A stretch of 64,000 nucleotides of DNA from Rhodobacteraceae bacterium EhC02 (lineage in GTDB: Bacteria; Pseudomonadota; Alphaproteobacteria; Rhodobacterales; Rhodobacteraceae), in the NCBI GenBank assembly GCA_001650895.1, contig LXYH01000034.1:1-64000 (forward strand). Reading direction: 5' to 3'. Below the pieces are notes generated by a model. It ran no database searches. It was not told the DNA's origin and worked only from the letters and a program-made list of their open reading frames with translations. A program made the position numbers and the translations under genes. Shown piece by piece: positions 1-8,980 of this stretch. Each line of letters opens with the position of its first letter. The first letter of the stretch is position 1.

Positions 1-3
1 AAA

Positions 4-426
4 TTAGGACGCTAACCGGGTCAGTTCTCGGTGGAAATCAACACGAAAGTCCCAGACCCGGCCATATGCGCGAATGCGGCCCTTGCCGGCCTGCGCGATC
101 GTAATGTCCGGGCCCATCCAGTATCCGGTGTTTGACACGACGAGATTCTGGTCATGATCCGGGCCGGGAATCGGGGTGACTTCGCCTTGGAACTTCTTGC
201 CCACCATCAAGCGGCGTGTCTTGCCTTCGGTGGTGTACTCAACCGGAGCCCGTTCGGCGCACAGGAACTCTGACACCATGATCGATAACAACTCGGCCGT
301 GCCCCGGACCTTACCGGAATAGATCTGGATCAGCCCGTCGTAGGCAGCTTCCTAGGCACGCTCATCGATATAGTCAGCAGCCTTCCAGCGTGTTGGCCTG
401 TGTGTGCCGTCGGTTTGAATTGCCCC
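4..426 (-). pseudogene. DUF1326-like protein, broken gene
   Basis: The minus strand reads continuously as protein from about 426 down to the stop at 4-6, interrupted by a TAG at 352-354. The text on either side joins sensibly: ...YIDERA, stop, EAAYDGLIQIYSG. That IDERA...IxSG pattern, followed by a late WD near the C-terminus, resembles the DUF1326 family of small proteins of unknown function. Further upstream the frame has no usable start, and an ATG at 473 lies in another frame, so there is probably a frameshift too. The intact C-terminal part could be expressed only from an internal ATG at 291. The family call rests on pattern memory and is moderate; the nonsense codon is seen directly. 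Confidence 0.5.
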
Positions 427-482
427 CAAGGGAAATGGTCGTAGCTTCCACCAACTTCGACAGTGTTACTCATTTGTAGCAA

Positions 483-1400
483 CTAACTGTGTACCCTGAG
501 GTTTTCCAGAGAAAGCCGCCATTCCCCCGGTCGGGCTTCATACGAGACGAGAGGGCCATCGAGACCAGCAGAGTAGTCGAGGCAAAGAGCATTTTCAGCC
601 TGCAGCAATGGTGAGCCCGACATCCAGTAGTGCCCGAAGAATACAGGGGCAGCATCAATAGGATAGGCTGAAGCAAGAACACTTTCAGGCAGCTTTTTAT
701 CAGGCAGCTGAGACAGGTCAGGAACCGAAACGGCGATATCGCGCCATGAAACCGCACGCCCGTCCCACCACTTCCGACGGACTTCTCTCCTCGTGTGACC
801 ACCCTTATCGACAAAAGAGAGCCCGTCAGGCAACGCTAGCTCTGGTCCCTTGAGGGCGGTTTCAACGAGCTCGAACAGACTATCCTTCTCGTTGGCAGCT
901 TTGATCAGTTGCTCCTCGGACATCACGCCGTTCCTTGTAAGGCTCTTTATTTTCTGGATATCGTTTTCGTTCCAGCAAGCATGTACCGCACGGAAACCAG
1001 AGAATTCCAGAAACAGCGGGAGCGTGCGCATCCAGGCAATCGCTTCTTTCGTCTCAGCTGAATCCAAGGGGAATTCCTTCAGAAAAGATGCGTGCTGAGA
1101 AATGTTCTTGTCGCAGTGTGGTCTGAGCGGACCTTGCTTGTCTGTGGTATGGAAGTGGATGGCATTCAACTCATGGTTTCCCATGACGGCCGACGCCGTT
1201 CCTGCCTCAATCATTTCACGAACGATCCGAATGACTTCGCGGTTGTCGGGTCCGCGGTCAATAAAGTCCCCAAGAAAAACCACATGACGCCTTGGGTCAC
1301 TGTGATACCAGGCCCCGTTTCTCTCTGCATAGCCCAGGTTAACCAAGGCAGCTCTCAGCTTTCCTGCCTGCCCGTGAATGTCGGGAATTATGTCGTACAT
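483..1400 (-). CDS. Metallophosphoesterase (PPP-like calcineurin fold)
   Basis: 305-residue predicted phosphoesterase. The metal-binding signature of the calcineurin-like superfamily is present in order: PDIHG near residue 6, GDFIDRGPDN near 45, GNHE near 75, and a C-terminal GHYW near 260. The GDxxDRG plus GNHE combination is that of PPP-type protein phosphatases and diadenosine tetraphosphatases, so the substrate could be a phosphoprotein or a dinucleotide. I chose ATG 1400 because AAAGG lies 8 bases upstream; a GTG at 1409 is possible but overlaps that site. It follows the gene at 1413-1994 by only 12 bases on the same strand, so the two are probably co-transcribed. It does not belong to the core synteny of the right half. 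Confidence 0.8.
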   Translation of the reverse strand: MYDIIPDIHGQAGKLRAALVNLGYAERNGAWYHSDPRRHVVFLGDFIDRGPDNREVIRIVREMIEAGTASAVMGNHELNAIHFHTTDKQGPLRPHCDKNISQHASFLKEFPLDSAETKEAIAWMRTLPLFLEFSGFRAVHACWNENDIQKIKSLTRNGVMSEEQLIKAANEKDSLFELVETALKGPELALPDGLSFVDKGGHTRREVRRKWWDGRAVSWRDIAVSVPDLSQLPDKKLPESVLASAYPIDAAPVFFGHYWMSGSPLLQAENALCLDYSAGLDGPLVSYEARPGEWRLSLENLRVHS

Positions 1401-1412
1401 GCGAAACACCTT

Positions 1413-1994
1413 TCAAATGACTGCTTTGTTGATGAAAATCCAATTCGTCCGCGTCGACACTTCGGCTGCAAGTCTCGCGAGGCACCAGTCGCCATCAAGT
1501 GTCGCGGTCGCATAGCGCGGCGTCGAAGGGTGTTGCGCAAGCTCCAAGCCAAGGTGTGGAATGCGGGCACCGAAGGGGCCAGCCACCTGATCATGGAATA
1601 GATCATGAAGGAGATCATGCGCTTCCGTTTCGGGCCTGTAGTTTGCGCACCAGACACAAAAAGCCGGGTCGTCAATGCCACAGGGCTCGTAGAGATCCTC
1701 TTCGGTGAACCAGCCTTCGTCGATCATTCGCCAGTGATCGGGTTGCTGCAAAAGCAGTTCCGTGCCCACACCAAAAGCGCGCTCCAGTGCGGCCGTCTTG
1801 ATCAATTTTCGTGGGGTTTCCGGGCCATCTGTGAAGAGTAGCAATCGACCGTCATCTGTTGGTTTTGAGAACAGAGTCCTTACTTTAGGCAACGACTTCA
1901 AAGGAAGCCTGACATTTGGCCCCTCTGCCTGAAAGGCGACTGGACTGGAAGCCCTAACGGCGGTTGTAAAGATGAAATCACGACGCGTGATCAT
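1413..1994 (-). CDS. Uncharacterised protein with twin-arginine-like N-terminus
   Basis: 193-residue protein not assigned to a family. The start at 1994 is supported by AGGAG six bases upstream. The N-terminus TRRDFIF matches the twin-arginine export consensus, but the hydrophobic stretch after it is short, so export is uncertain. The middle contains several Trp and Cys residues (PCGIDDPAFCVWCANY near 105-120) and a His/Asp-rich stretch (HDLLHDLFHD) that could bind metal; this is only suggestive. It lies immediately upstream of the phosphoesterase on the same strand, which suggests a shared transcript. Confidence 0.55.
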   Translation of the reverse strand: MITRRDFIFTTAVRASSPVAFQAEGPNVRLPLKSLPKVRTLFSKPTDDGRLLLFTDGPETPRKLIKTAALERAFGVGTELLLQQPDHWRMIDEGWFTEEDLYEPCGIDDPAFCVWCANYRPETEAHDLLHDLFHDQVAGPFGARIPHLGLELAQHPSTPRYATATLDGDWCLARLAAEVSTRTNWIFINKAVI

Positions 1995-2389
1995 GTCGGT
2001 CTCCTATTATGAAACCGGCGGGAAGATCGCGTTTGGATGAGGCCTACCCTTGTTTGCCGATCTGGCCACATCCCCTTTCAGGCGACCACCTTGCCGGGTT
2101 GGGCAGGTTGGCGGAGGCAAGGCCTCGCTCTTGATGCAACTCTGAGAATAGATGCTAGCTTGACGTCCTTCAAGGCAGAAATATTGCGATGAGCAATCGA
2201 GGCGTTGTTTGGCCCGCTCTCCTCTCATTTATCTTCGCGCAAAGGCGACCAGCAGCGGGCAAATAACTTACGATGTCGAACCTCTAAACTTAAGGATGTC
2301 CCAGGCACCTTTGCGGAGTACATAACTAGGAGAGTTGTGTGCTGTCATGTTCATGTGTGCTACTTCGCTCGGATAATCAGGAGAATACC
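1995..2389. other. Intergenic region between divergent genes
   Basis: About 395 bases between two genes transcribed away from each other. Short open frames exist but none has a ribosome-binding site or protein-like composition. The promoters of both neighbours must lie here; I could not identify convincing -35/-10 pairs. Confidence 0.5.
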
Positions 2390-3928
2390 ATGCGCCACTT
2401 AGCCTTGATAATTTGCTTGATCGGCTCTCCAGCAGCGGCCAATGGACCAGTCACGTGGAGCGAGTTGCTGGCACCGGATCGCCTGATGCAAAGCCTGGCG
2501 CAATCAGTGACACTTACAATCCGTTCATTCTTGGACGTTACCTACACTGCGCTTGACGTCGACATCCGACGTGGCGCGGTCACTGTGAGAAACATAAAGG
2601 CTTACCCAAGGATCGCAGCGACAGATTTTGCGGATTGCCGGGTCGAGATAAGGCGCCTTGAAATCAATGGTGCAGGCCTGGCCAGCCCGGAAAGCATCAA
2701 GCTTGACCTGCGCGCAGACGACTTGCGCATGTCAAACACCTGCTTGATGCCACCGGTCAGCGAAAAGCTGGCGGAGGCTGGGTTGCCGACCTTGCGAATG
2801 CCCCGAGCAGTTTTGCAGCTAAACTACCATGTACCGAGCGCGAAGACACAGATCACCGGCTTTGCCGTGGCAGACGACTTGGCAGAGCTGTCATTTGACG
2901 TGGACCTCGACTACTTCTGGATTGACGCAAGCGTACCTGACCCCTACCCGGTGATACTCTTGGAACGCGCTGAGGTGACTCTTCGCAATCTCGGCATCTG
3001 GGAACTGCTCAACGAGGCAATGCCCGATGAAGCGCTCAACCCAGAGGTTGCACCAGCAATCTTGCAACTTGGCGCGGCGCAATCCCTTGTAGAAGCTGGT
3101 GCAAACGAGCCTTTCGCCGTAGCCCTATCGGCCCAGATAGCCCAAGCTTGGTCAGCATTCCTTTTGGAGCCAAAGATGTTGGCTGCAGCCTTCGAGCCTA
3201 AGGCACCAGTTTTTGTTGACTTGGTTGTTTTTGAGGACAGACCCGGCGAAATGCTGTCACAGTTGGCGCCGACTATCTCAGCCACCCCTATCACACGTGT
3301 CAGCCCTCTATCCGTAGATCTTCTGCGTAGCGCGCTCAGCGGATCGACCAACCTCTCTGCGGAAGACCGGTTGAAAGCCGGTCGCCAGTTGGCGACAGGC
3401 ATTGGCGCCCCAAGAAACATTGAGGCTGGCATCAAACTGCTGCTGCCACTGGCAGTGAGGGGCGACGAAGATGCATTGGAGGCCATTGCCGCGCTCCGTG
3501 CCGACGCCTTTCGAGCAGAAGACTATGCGAAAATGACCGAGGTCGCCGTTGGCAAACCAGACGTCGTCGCGCTTCTAGATGATCTGGAAGCGCGCATCGG
3601 ACTGGCCACGGCGATTACATTTCAAGCAGACTTCGAATTAAATCCATCATTTGATGGCATCGCGACTGTGCAAGACCTCAGATCTCGCGCGCTTGATCAT
3701 CTCGAAGGCAGTAGGGTCCCCCGCTCCTTCGCCAGGGCTGCTTACTGGGCGTATCTTGCTGCCGCTGCAGGAGATTTTGTCGGCCAAGACGTTCTTGCAG
3801 ACATCGAAGGACGCACAGTTAACGAACAAGACAAAGTGGCTTGGGAAGCCGTAGACCGCGCAGCGGCCTCCCGCGCCTTGAAAGATTGGATCGCAGCCGA
3901 TCTTCCCGCGCGCCTGAAATCACAGTAG
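2390..3928 (+). CDS. Exported protein of unknown function, Sel1-like C-terminal half
   Basis: 512-residue protein. A good Shine-Dalgarno (CAGGAG) precedes ATG 2390, so I prefer it to the upstream ATG at 2339. The N-terminus MRHLALIICLIGSPAAANG is a typical Sec signal peptide with cleavage after AAA, placing the protein in the periplasm. Residues about 40-200 are beta-rich with regular hydrophobic alternation. Residues about 330-400 contain helical text with Ala/Gly spacing (KAGRQLATGIGAPRNIEAG) like Sel1/TPR repeats. No enzyme motif is visible. It stands alone on the plus strand. The repeat reading is tentative; the coding call is firm. Confidence 0.65.
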   Translation: MRHLALIICLIGSPAAANGPVTWSELLAPDRLMQSLAQSVTLTIRSFLDVTYTALDVDIRRGAVTVRNIKAYPRIAATDFADCRVEIRRLEINGAGLASPESIKLDLRADDLRMSNTCLMPPVSEKLAEAGLPTLRMPRAVLQLNYHVPSAKTQITGFAVADDLAELSFDVDLDYFWIDASVPDPYPVILLERAEVTLRNLGIWELLNEAMPDEALNPEVAPAILQLGAAQSLVEAGANEPFAVALSAQIAQAWSAFLLEPKMLAAAFEPKAPVFVDLVVFEDRPGEMLSQLAPTISATPITRVSPLSVDLLRSALSGSTNLSAEDRLKAGRQLATGIGAPRNIEAGIKLLLPLAVRGDEDALEAIAALRADAFRAEDYAKMTEVAVGKPDVVALLDDLEARIGLATAITFQADFELNPSFDGIATVQDLRSRALDHLEGSRVPRSFARAAYWAYLAAAAGDFVGQDVLADIEGRTVNEQDKVAWEAVDRAAASRALKDWIAADLPARLKSQ

Positions 3929-4053
3929 CGGCCTTGTAGTTTTATCGATCGTGAACGGGTACCGGAAAGTAGCTCAAGGCCCCAGCTGCCTTTGTCAGTC
4001 AGCGCGGGGTCTGGCTCAAGCTTCCATCCACTCCAAGCTGCGCCGCCAGCGGA

Positions 4054-4407
4054 TCACAACGGCACATCATCATAGCCGCGGGAATGATCGGTTCGCGCGC
4101 CTTTGATTGTCTCTTCCGTAGCCGAGGTCATCGTCTCTTTAAGACGCATGGCATATTCCGTGTATTGCTCTATGGCTGTCTTGAAGAACGCTGACTGAAC
4201 CTGCAGCAACTCCATCGGTGTCTTGCACGCCAGAATGGCCTTTTGGGTCTCCAGGTCCTGTTGCAATCGATCCGCCATGAAATGGGCACTACTTGACATC
4301 ATCTCCAGCCAAGCCTTGGTCATCGCCGGGTTCAACGCCATCATGGCTTCCGCCATCGCTGATGACTCCTTCACCGTGTCAGCTTGTTTTTGGGTCGATT
4401 TTGCCAT
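4054..4407 (-). CDS. Phasin family protein
   Basis: 117-residue, almost wholly helical protein with the composition of phasins: no Cys-based sites other than one residue, many Ala/Met/Gln, and the typical core of an aromatic-rich helix (QSAFFKTAIEQYTEYAMRL near 75-92) preceded by a long amphipathic helix. Phasins coat polyhydroxybutyrate granules and control their size and number. No PHB synthase or depolymerase gene lies nearby, so the gene stands apart from the usual pha cluster. AAGGA lies eight bases before the start. Small phasin-like proteins in this order are numerous, and the exact partner granule is inferred. Confidence 0.75.
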   Translation of the reverse strand: MAKSTQKQADTVKESSAMAEAMMALNPAMTKAWLEMMSSSAHFMADRLQQDLETQKAILACKTPMELLQVQSAFFKTAIEQYTEYAMRLKETMTSATEETIKGARTDHSRGYDDVPL

Positions 4408-4732
4408 GTCAGATGATCCTTGACCGGTTTCAATGATAGGCTCCTGCCACGCTGGGTAGCGCGAGAATGAATAATTTGACGGTATTCCTTGTCATTGAAC
4501 CCGATATTGAACCAGGTCATGACGCAAACAGGGGACAGGCCCAAGAGGATACTGCCGAGATCTAACGATACTCGACCTTGCCTCCGATCGGGCAAGTTTT
4601 TGCAACCAGGCAGTCAAGGAGACGATCTACAGTGCATTACCCGGAATGATACAGCGTCGAAAGCACGATCCTTCATCACCTTGCGAACCGCATCTACTGG
4701 CGCGGGCTCAAACCCTGTGCCACCTTGTCTGG
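4408..4732. other. Intergenic region, no supported gene
   Basis: About 325 bases between the phasin gene and the next plus-strand gene. Open frames on both strands here lack protein-like composition and ribosome-binding sites. The phasin promoter should lie in the left part; no confident elements were found. Confidence 0.45.
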
Positions 4733-5458
4733 ATGATCAAATTCCGCAAGCTCCCAGACACCCATCCCGATTTGATCCACTCGCCCCTGTTGCGAGCTGC
4801 CACATTGACGCTGCGCTATGTTCAGGACCACGGGCCGATCGGCCTGACCAAGACCAGAGCGTTCAAACGGGTTTTCGTGCAATGGGCGGTGGAGAATTTT
4901 GACTGGCCGGGCAGAAGCCGCGAAGACCTGCTGCGCAATAGAAAGGTGCTCAACGAATATGATTTTCCCCCACTGGAACTGCTGCATTTCCTGTTGATCC
5001 ACCTCAGATTGGGCCGTCACTTCAAGGGAGAGTTCCAACTCACCAAACGAGGTGCAGCGCTGGCGCTAACCCCTGGCAAGCTGTTCGATGAACTGATCCC
5101 CTTCTATGTCTTCCAAATGGATCATGCAGCCTATTCGCGCTTCAACGAGAGACCTTTGGGCTCATGGGACGTGTGGCTGAATGTGATCAATGTGGAAGCG
5201 GATCAAGGCAGCACGGAGCGCGATCTCTACACCGCCTTCTACGTCGATGGTGCTGATCAAGGACATGCAGGATGGCGCCAACTCGCTGCGTTCTCAGCAT
5301 GCGTTCTTCGGCCCTTGGAATGGTCAGGCCTGATCATGGAAACACGTGAAGCCACCCCCGACAGCCGGAATGTGCATCACGTCTTCAAGACGCCCCTATG
5401 GCGCAGTGCACTCAAGCTGGACACAGACGACATGCTGGAACCAGTGCAGATGCATTGA
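4733..5458 (+). CDS. Uncharacterised protein, possible winged-helix domain
   Basis: 241 residues from ATG 4733 (the frame is open further upstream to an ATG at 4646, but that segment is Cys/His/Pro-rich and reads like non-coding translation). Residues about 10-60 (HSPLLRAATLTLRYVQDHG then TKTRAFKRVFVQWAVE) and 80-115 (LHFLLIHLRLGRHFKGEFQLT) have the helix-strand rhythm of a winged-helix-like domain, ending in the sequence LTKRGAAL that is common in such folds. No catalytic motif is recognised and I cannot name the family. It is flanked by long non-coding stretches, typical of accessory DNA. Confidence 0.55.
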   Translation: MIKFRKLPDTHPDLIHSPLLRAATLTLRYVQDHGPIGLTKTRAFKRVFVQWAVENFDWPGRSREDLLRNRKVLNEYDFPPLELLHFLLIHLRLGRHFKGEFQLTKRGAALALTPGKLFDELIPFYVFQMDHAAYSRFNERPLGSWDVWLNVINVEADQGSTERDLYTAFYVDGADQGHAGWRQLAAFSACVLRPLEWSGLIMETREATPDSRNVHHVFKTPLWRSALKLDTDDMLEPVQMH

Positions 5459-6310
5459 CGCTCTCCGTCTTTACCCTCTTGGCCATCAGGTCTGTTCATT
5501 TCCTGGCTCAAGCAAAGTGGGAAAACACGAGAGCCAGACGGAAGCTGCGAAGGTCACCTGCCACCTGCGCGCGTTCAGCAAGCGGTTGCCCCCGAGCAGG
5601 CCCATCCCAATCAGCTTCGAAGAGGTAGCCTACATCCCGGATTTATTCGGCGAATGTAGCCCCACTGGCAAAGGCTCGATCGCCCTCTCCTGCCGTGAGC
5701 TTGCTCGAAAGGACTAGCCCCCCCCAAAAAATCGCGCACGAGCTATCAGCCCCCAGTGGGGGCAAGCCCCATTATGCACCTGTTTTCAGATACGTCAACG
5801 AATAAAATGAACGTTAGTTGATTATTTCCCTTTAGATGCCACATGCTCTTTCACGCCCCAGATACCTTCCATTCTTCTTCGTGATGCCATGACGGCCTGG
5901 AGACCAATGTCTCCCTTCAGTCTCGACCTAAAACCCAAGTCAGAAGTTCGGAAGATGGATCAACCAAATAGGGTGTGATCTCTTCAGAAAATCTGCGGAT
6001 TACTCGACCGGTTGCGAACCCACAAAGCAACTTGGCTAAAACCCAAGTTGAACTTACTGAACCGCTTGGTACAGTTCAGGAGGTTAGCTTATAGCAAAGC
6101 GCCCAATTTCGAGCCTTAGCCTTTAGGCGCCCCTAGCCGATTTCGACCAAATATGACGTTTTGTGTTTTAGGTTTGAACCCAAGGGCAAATCGGACTTAG
6201 CTTGCTTCGGGTTCATCAAGTTTCTTGTGAAAACAAAGACCTGAATATGAAAGCACTTGGTGAAGGTAAATCGGAAAACGCCTGATAGGATGTAGGGTAT
6301 GTTTAGGTGA
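5459..6310. other. Long non-coding stretch with 13-bp direct repeat and hairpin
   Basis: About 850 bases without a supported gene. A 13-base direct repeat (CTAAAACCCAAGT) occurs at 5928-5940 and 6036-6048. The second copy also forms a hairpin with ACTTGG just upstream (stems 6030-6035 and 6043-6048). A run of C followed by A occurs near 5717-5730. The base composition is visibly more AT-rich than the core. This may be decayed mobile DNA; nothing more can be supported. Confidence 0.4.
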
Positions 6311-7035
6311 GGGGGCCATTCGGTCTTCCATCAGGGGATCATGCAGACGGTTCACAGCACCTCGATGGGTGTGGATGCCTTCACCGGACGGAACCTGACC
6401 GGGGTCAGCGCCGGGAAGATACAGGATGCGGATGTGGGCCTGATCGAGCATAAGATCATGAAGGGCCTGGTTCCCAAGGGAAAGGAAGCCCTGATGCCGG
6501 TTTATGACACGGCTGGCATGGTCATCGGATATGAGCGGTCGATCGATCCGGAAATGATCCGCAAGATGAACAAGAACGACCATCTCGGCGAGATGATCGG
6601 GGCCTGGGCTGGCCGTCATGTGGAAGAAGCCGTGGCCCAGGAGTTCAACAACAAGCTGGTTCGGGAACTGAAGAAGATGTGGAACCGGGACAAGGGTTCC
6701 CACAGCAGTGAATACATCGACCTGTCCGATCCCAAACAGACGAACCAGATTGAGCAGGACGCCTGGAAACTGATCCCGAAACAGACCAAGGAAGAGATCA
6801 AGCGGGTCTTCGGGGACGAGGGTTTCATGGTCCGCAAGAGCGAGTTGGACAATGCTGTCGGCTACCGTGGGTTCTCGATCGGGGAAGCCTGGGCTGGACC
6901 CAGCAAGATCAAGCCAACAATTTCCTTGTCGATCTCGATCAGGATGAGAGTTTCCACAAGAAGCCCAGTGTCATCTACAAACATGGTATAATCAGGACTA
7001 GAGTAACGTGCAGGTCATCGCCAATTTTTCAATGA
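6311..7035 (+). pseudogene. Phage-like virion protein fragment, frameshifted
   Basis: From 6311 the frame reads as protein through ATG 6341 to about residue 185 (GYRGFSIGEAWAG). The in-frame text then becomes low-quality, while the +2 frame from about 6895 reads well (NNFLVDLDQDESFHKKPSV...) and ends at TGA 7033-7035. That shift of coding quality between frames is the evidence for a frameshift near 6890. The text (DAWKLIPKQTKEEIKR, then GYRxxSIGEAWAG) recalls parts of the very large virion proteins, including the virion RNA polymerase, of N4-like phages. I hold that family link only weakly. No other phage gene is adjacent, so this is an isolated fragment. Confidence 0.4.
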
Positions 7036-7362
7036 TGTCCCAAGCCCATACATCCCCACCCCACCAACACGTCCACGTTGCGAGATTTTTAAGCCCTTCG
7101 TCTTCACCTTGAGCGCATCTTTTCGGAGCCAAGCCGCGGCACTGGACGCCGCAACTTTCGGATCAAAACCAAGGTTGGATATCTTCGTCTTCAAGACTTC
7201 AATTTCCCGAACAAGGTCTAATGCCTTGATCCTGTCGGTTTCAGACAATGTCTCTTTGCTTTTCAACTTTTTTAGCGCGTCTCTTTTTTTCAATAACGCT
7301 ATCGCGGCGTCCCGGGCGAGTGTGACCCTATCCTTTCCCTTTAATCCCTTCAGCTTAGCCAT
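7015..7362 (-). CDS. Small basic protein, unknown function
   Basis: 115-residue Lys/Arg-rich protein starting at ATG 7362; GGAGG lies upstream with a somewhat long spacer of 11 bases. Residues about 10-65 form a predicted long charged helix (LKKRDALKKLKSKETLSETD), possibly a coiled coil, followed by a Gly-rich tail (RGRVGGVGMYGLG). No family is recognised. Its 3' end overlaps the decayed phage-like fragment on the other strand. The coding call rests on the start signal and on regular helix-like composition. Confidence 0.45.
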   Translation of the reverse strand: MAKLKGLKGKDRVTLARDAAIALLKKRDALKKLKSKETLSETDRIKALDLVREIEVLKTKISNLGFDPKVAASSAAAWLRKDALKVKTKGLKISQRGRVGGVGMYGLGTSLKNWR

Positions 7363-7657
7363 GCACAAACCCGCCTCCCAAGATTGTCCCGTCCGCAACA
7401 CCTTCATGAACAGCACTAGGTTTGCTGGAAACCAATTCCCTACTCTACTCGACCGCACCGAGCACTGCACGGATCACATCATATCTGCATCAGTCTCAAA
7501 TCGGTTGGAGGTTCCCGATGAGCTCGAGCATTCGCAGCGGCGCAAGGTTGCGTAAGGTCCATCCTTCGCGCCGTCGCAAATGCATCAATCATGTTTGGCA
7601 CCCAAATGCCAGCGAGGTCCGCAGCGCATGCTCGCCTCCTGCCCCGACCGAACAACA

Positions 7658-8980
7658 TCAATCACCCCGTCTCATTCGGGTGCTCCACGCAGCCTTCTCG
7701 AGGCCCCTGCGGTCCATCCTGCTCTCCATGGCAAGGGATGCCTGGATCACCATTTCCTTATGCATTCGCGGCGAGAACCGTTGACCCACGCGTTGTGCCA
7801 GCATCTCCAGTTCATCGATCATGTCACCAGCCTTTGCCAGGCCTTCCACATAGGGCTTGAAGAAACGCAGTTCTTCCTCGAGATACCTGCCCGCCTCCTC
7901 ATAGGCTGAATCCCTGTTCATTTTGGCCGCGGTCGCTACTATGTGCGCACTCCAAGTTCTCGCGACGATTTCGGCAATCTGTGCATCACGGCGCTGTGCC
8001 TTGTTCGTGCTGCCAAGGACGGCAACAAGCTTGGCTGCCTTGGCGTTGGCTTGGATCCAGGATCGGTTGTTGACAGTTCGCGCTTCTGCTTTCAGATGAA
8101 ATTCCAACTCCTCGCCTGGGCGAGCCTTCGGACAGGTCACCTTAAACACGGCAACGCGCTCGATCCCATTCTGAATTGGTCCCATCTGCACAACTAGATT
8201 GCCGCCGTGGAGTTCTGCCAGCCCCCGTCCCACCACTTCGACATGTACGCCTGCTGGCATCTCCAGGGCAATCCGGGCATCCTCGACGAGCGTATCGAAG
8301 ATGTCATCAAGTTCGCCCAGCAGAACAGAGGAGATCTCGCTCGTCAGTTCGGCGTCGTGGAGACGACCCCCACCATTCTCTGCAATACCCCGCAGCAATT
8401 GTTCGTCATACCCGTCACCAATACCCAACGTGGAGGTCAGGACGCCACGCATCCTGAGTTCTCCAGCGTGCTCGCGCAGTTCCTCCGGGTCGGTGATGCC
8501 TTCATTGGCGTGACCATCACTGAGAATGATGACCCTTGGAGTCATCCTCTCATCGGTTTCCGCGATCCGGGCGGCACATTCCACACCGGCAAACCACCCA
8601 CCTGAAAGACAGGTCATACCACGCGTTTCCAATCGCGAAATCTCGGCACGGATCTGGATGGCATTTTCCGGGGTAACGGGAACAGCATCGAGATGCACCT
8701 GGACGTCGGAGGCGAAAGAAACAACCGTGAGGCGGTCACGCTCTGTCAGGCGTGCGGCCAGCCCCATCGCGGCCTCCTTGGCCGCTTCGAGCTTGCCCCC
8801 CGCCATTGAACCACTCGCATCGATCACAAGAGCAATATTCAAAGGGGACGGCGCGGCGAGATTTTTCTCTTTTGCATGGTCAGCTTTCAGTCGGGCGACG
8901 AGGTAGCGGACCGAGTTTCCCCCTTCCCAGAAGAATTCCCGATCGAAAGTGGCGGTCGTGTTGAAATGAACTTCAGTCAT
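7658..8980 (-). CDS. von Willebrand factor A domain protein
   Basis: 440-residue protein with a complete MIDAS metal site: DASGS at 54-58, Thr123 in GMTCLSGG, and Asp155 in ILSDGHANEG. The VWA domain covers about residues 47-225. A beta-rich region (about 230-310) follows, then a helical C-terminus from about 320. No signal peptide is seen, so it is probably cytoplasmic, where VWA proteins usually act as metal-dependent assembly or chaperone-partner modules. The start overlaps the end of the MerR-like gene by 8 bases, with GAGGAA inside the upstream gene, indicating translational coupling. What the pair does is unknown. Confidence 0.85.
   Translation of the reverse strand: MTEVHFNTTATFDREFFWEGGNSVRYLVARLKADHAKEKNLAAPSPLNIALVIDASGSMAGGKLEAAKEAAMGLAARLTERDRLTVVSFASDVQVHLDAVPVTPENAIQIRAEISRLETRGMTCLSGGWFAGVECAARIAETDERMTPRVIILSDGHANEGITDPEELREHAGELRMRGVLTSTLGIGDGYDEQLLRGIAENGGGRLHDAELTSEISSVLLGELDDIFDTLVEDARIALEMPAGVHVEVVGRGLAELHGGNLVVQMGPIQNGIERVAVFKVTCPKARPGEELEFHLKAEARTVNNRSWIQANAKAAKLVAVLGSTNKAQRRDAQIAEIVARTWSAHIVATAAKMNRDSAYEEAGRYLEEELRFFKPYVEGLAKAGDMIDELEMLAQRVGQRFSPRMHKEMVIQASLAMESRMDRRGLEKAAWSTRMRRGD

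Noticed and set aside
4371-4595. 74-codon minus-strand frame overlapping the phasin start
   Set aside because: No ribosome-binding site and overlaps a better-supported gene in another frame.
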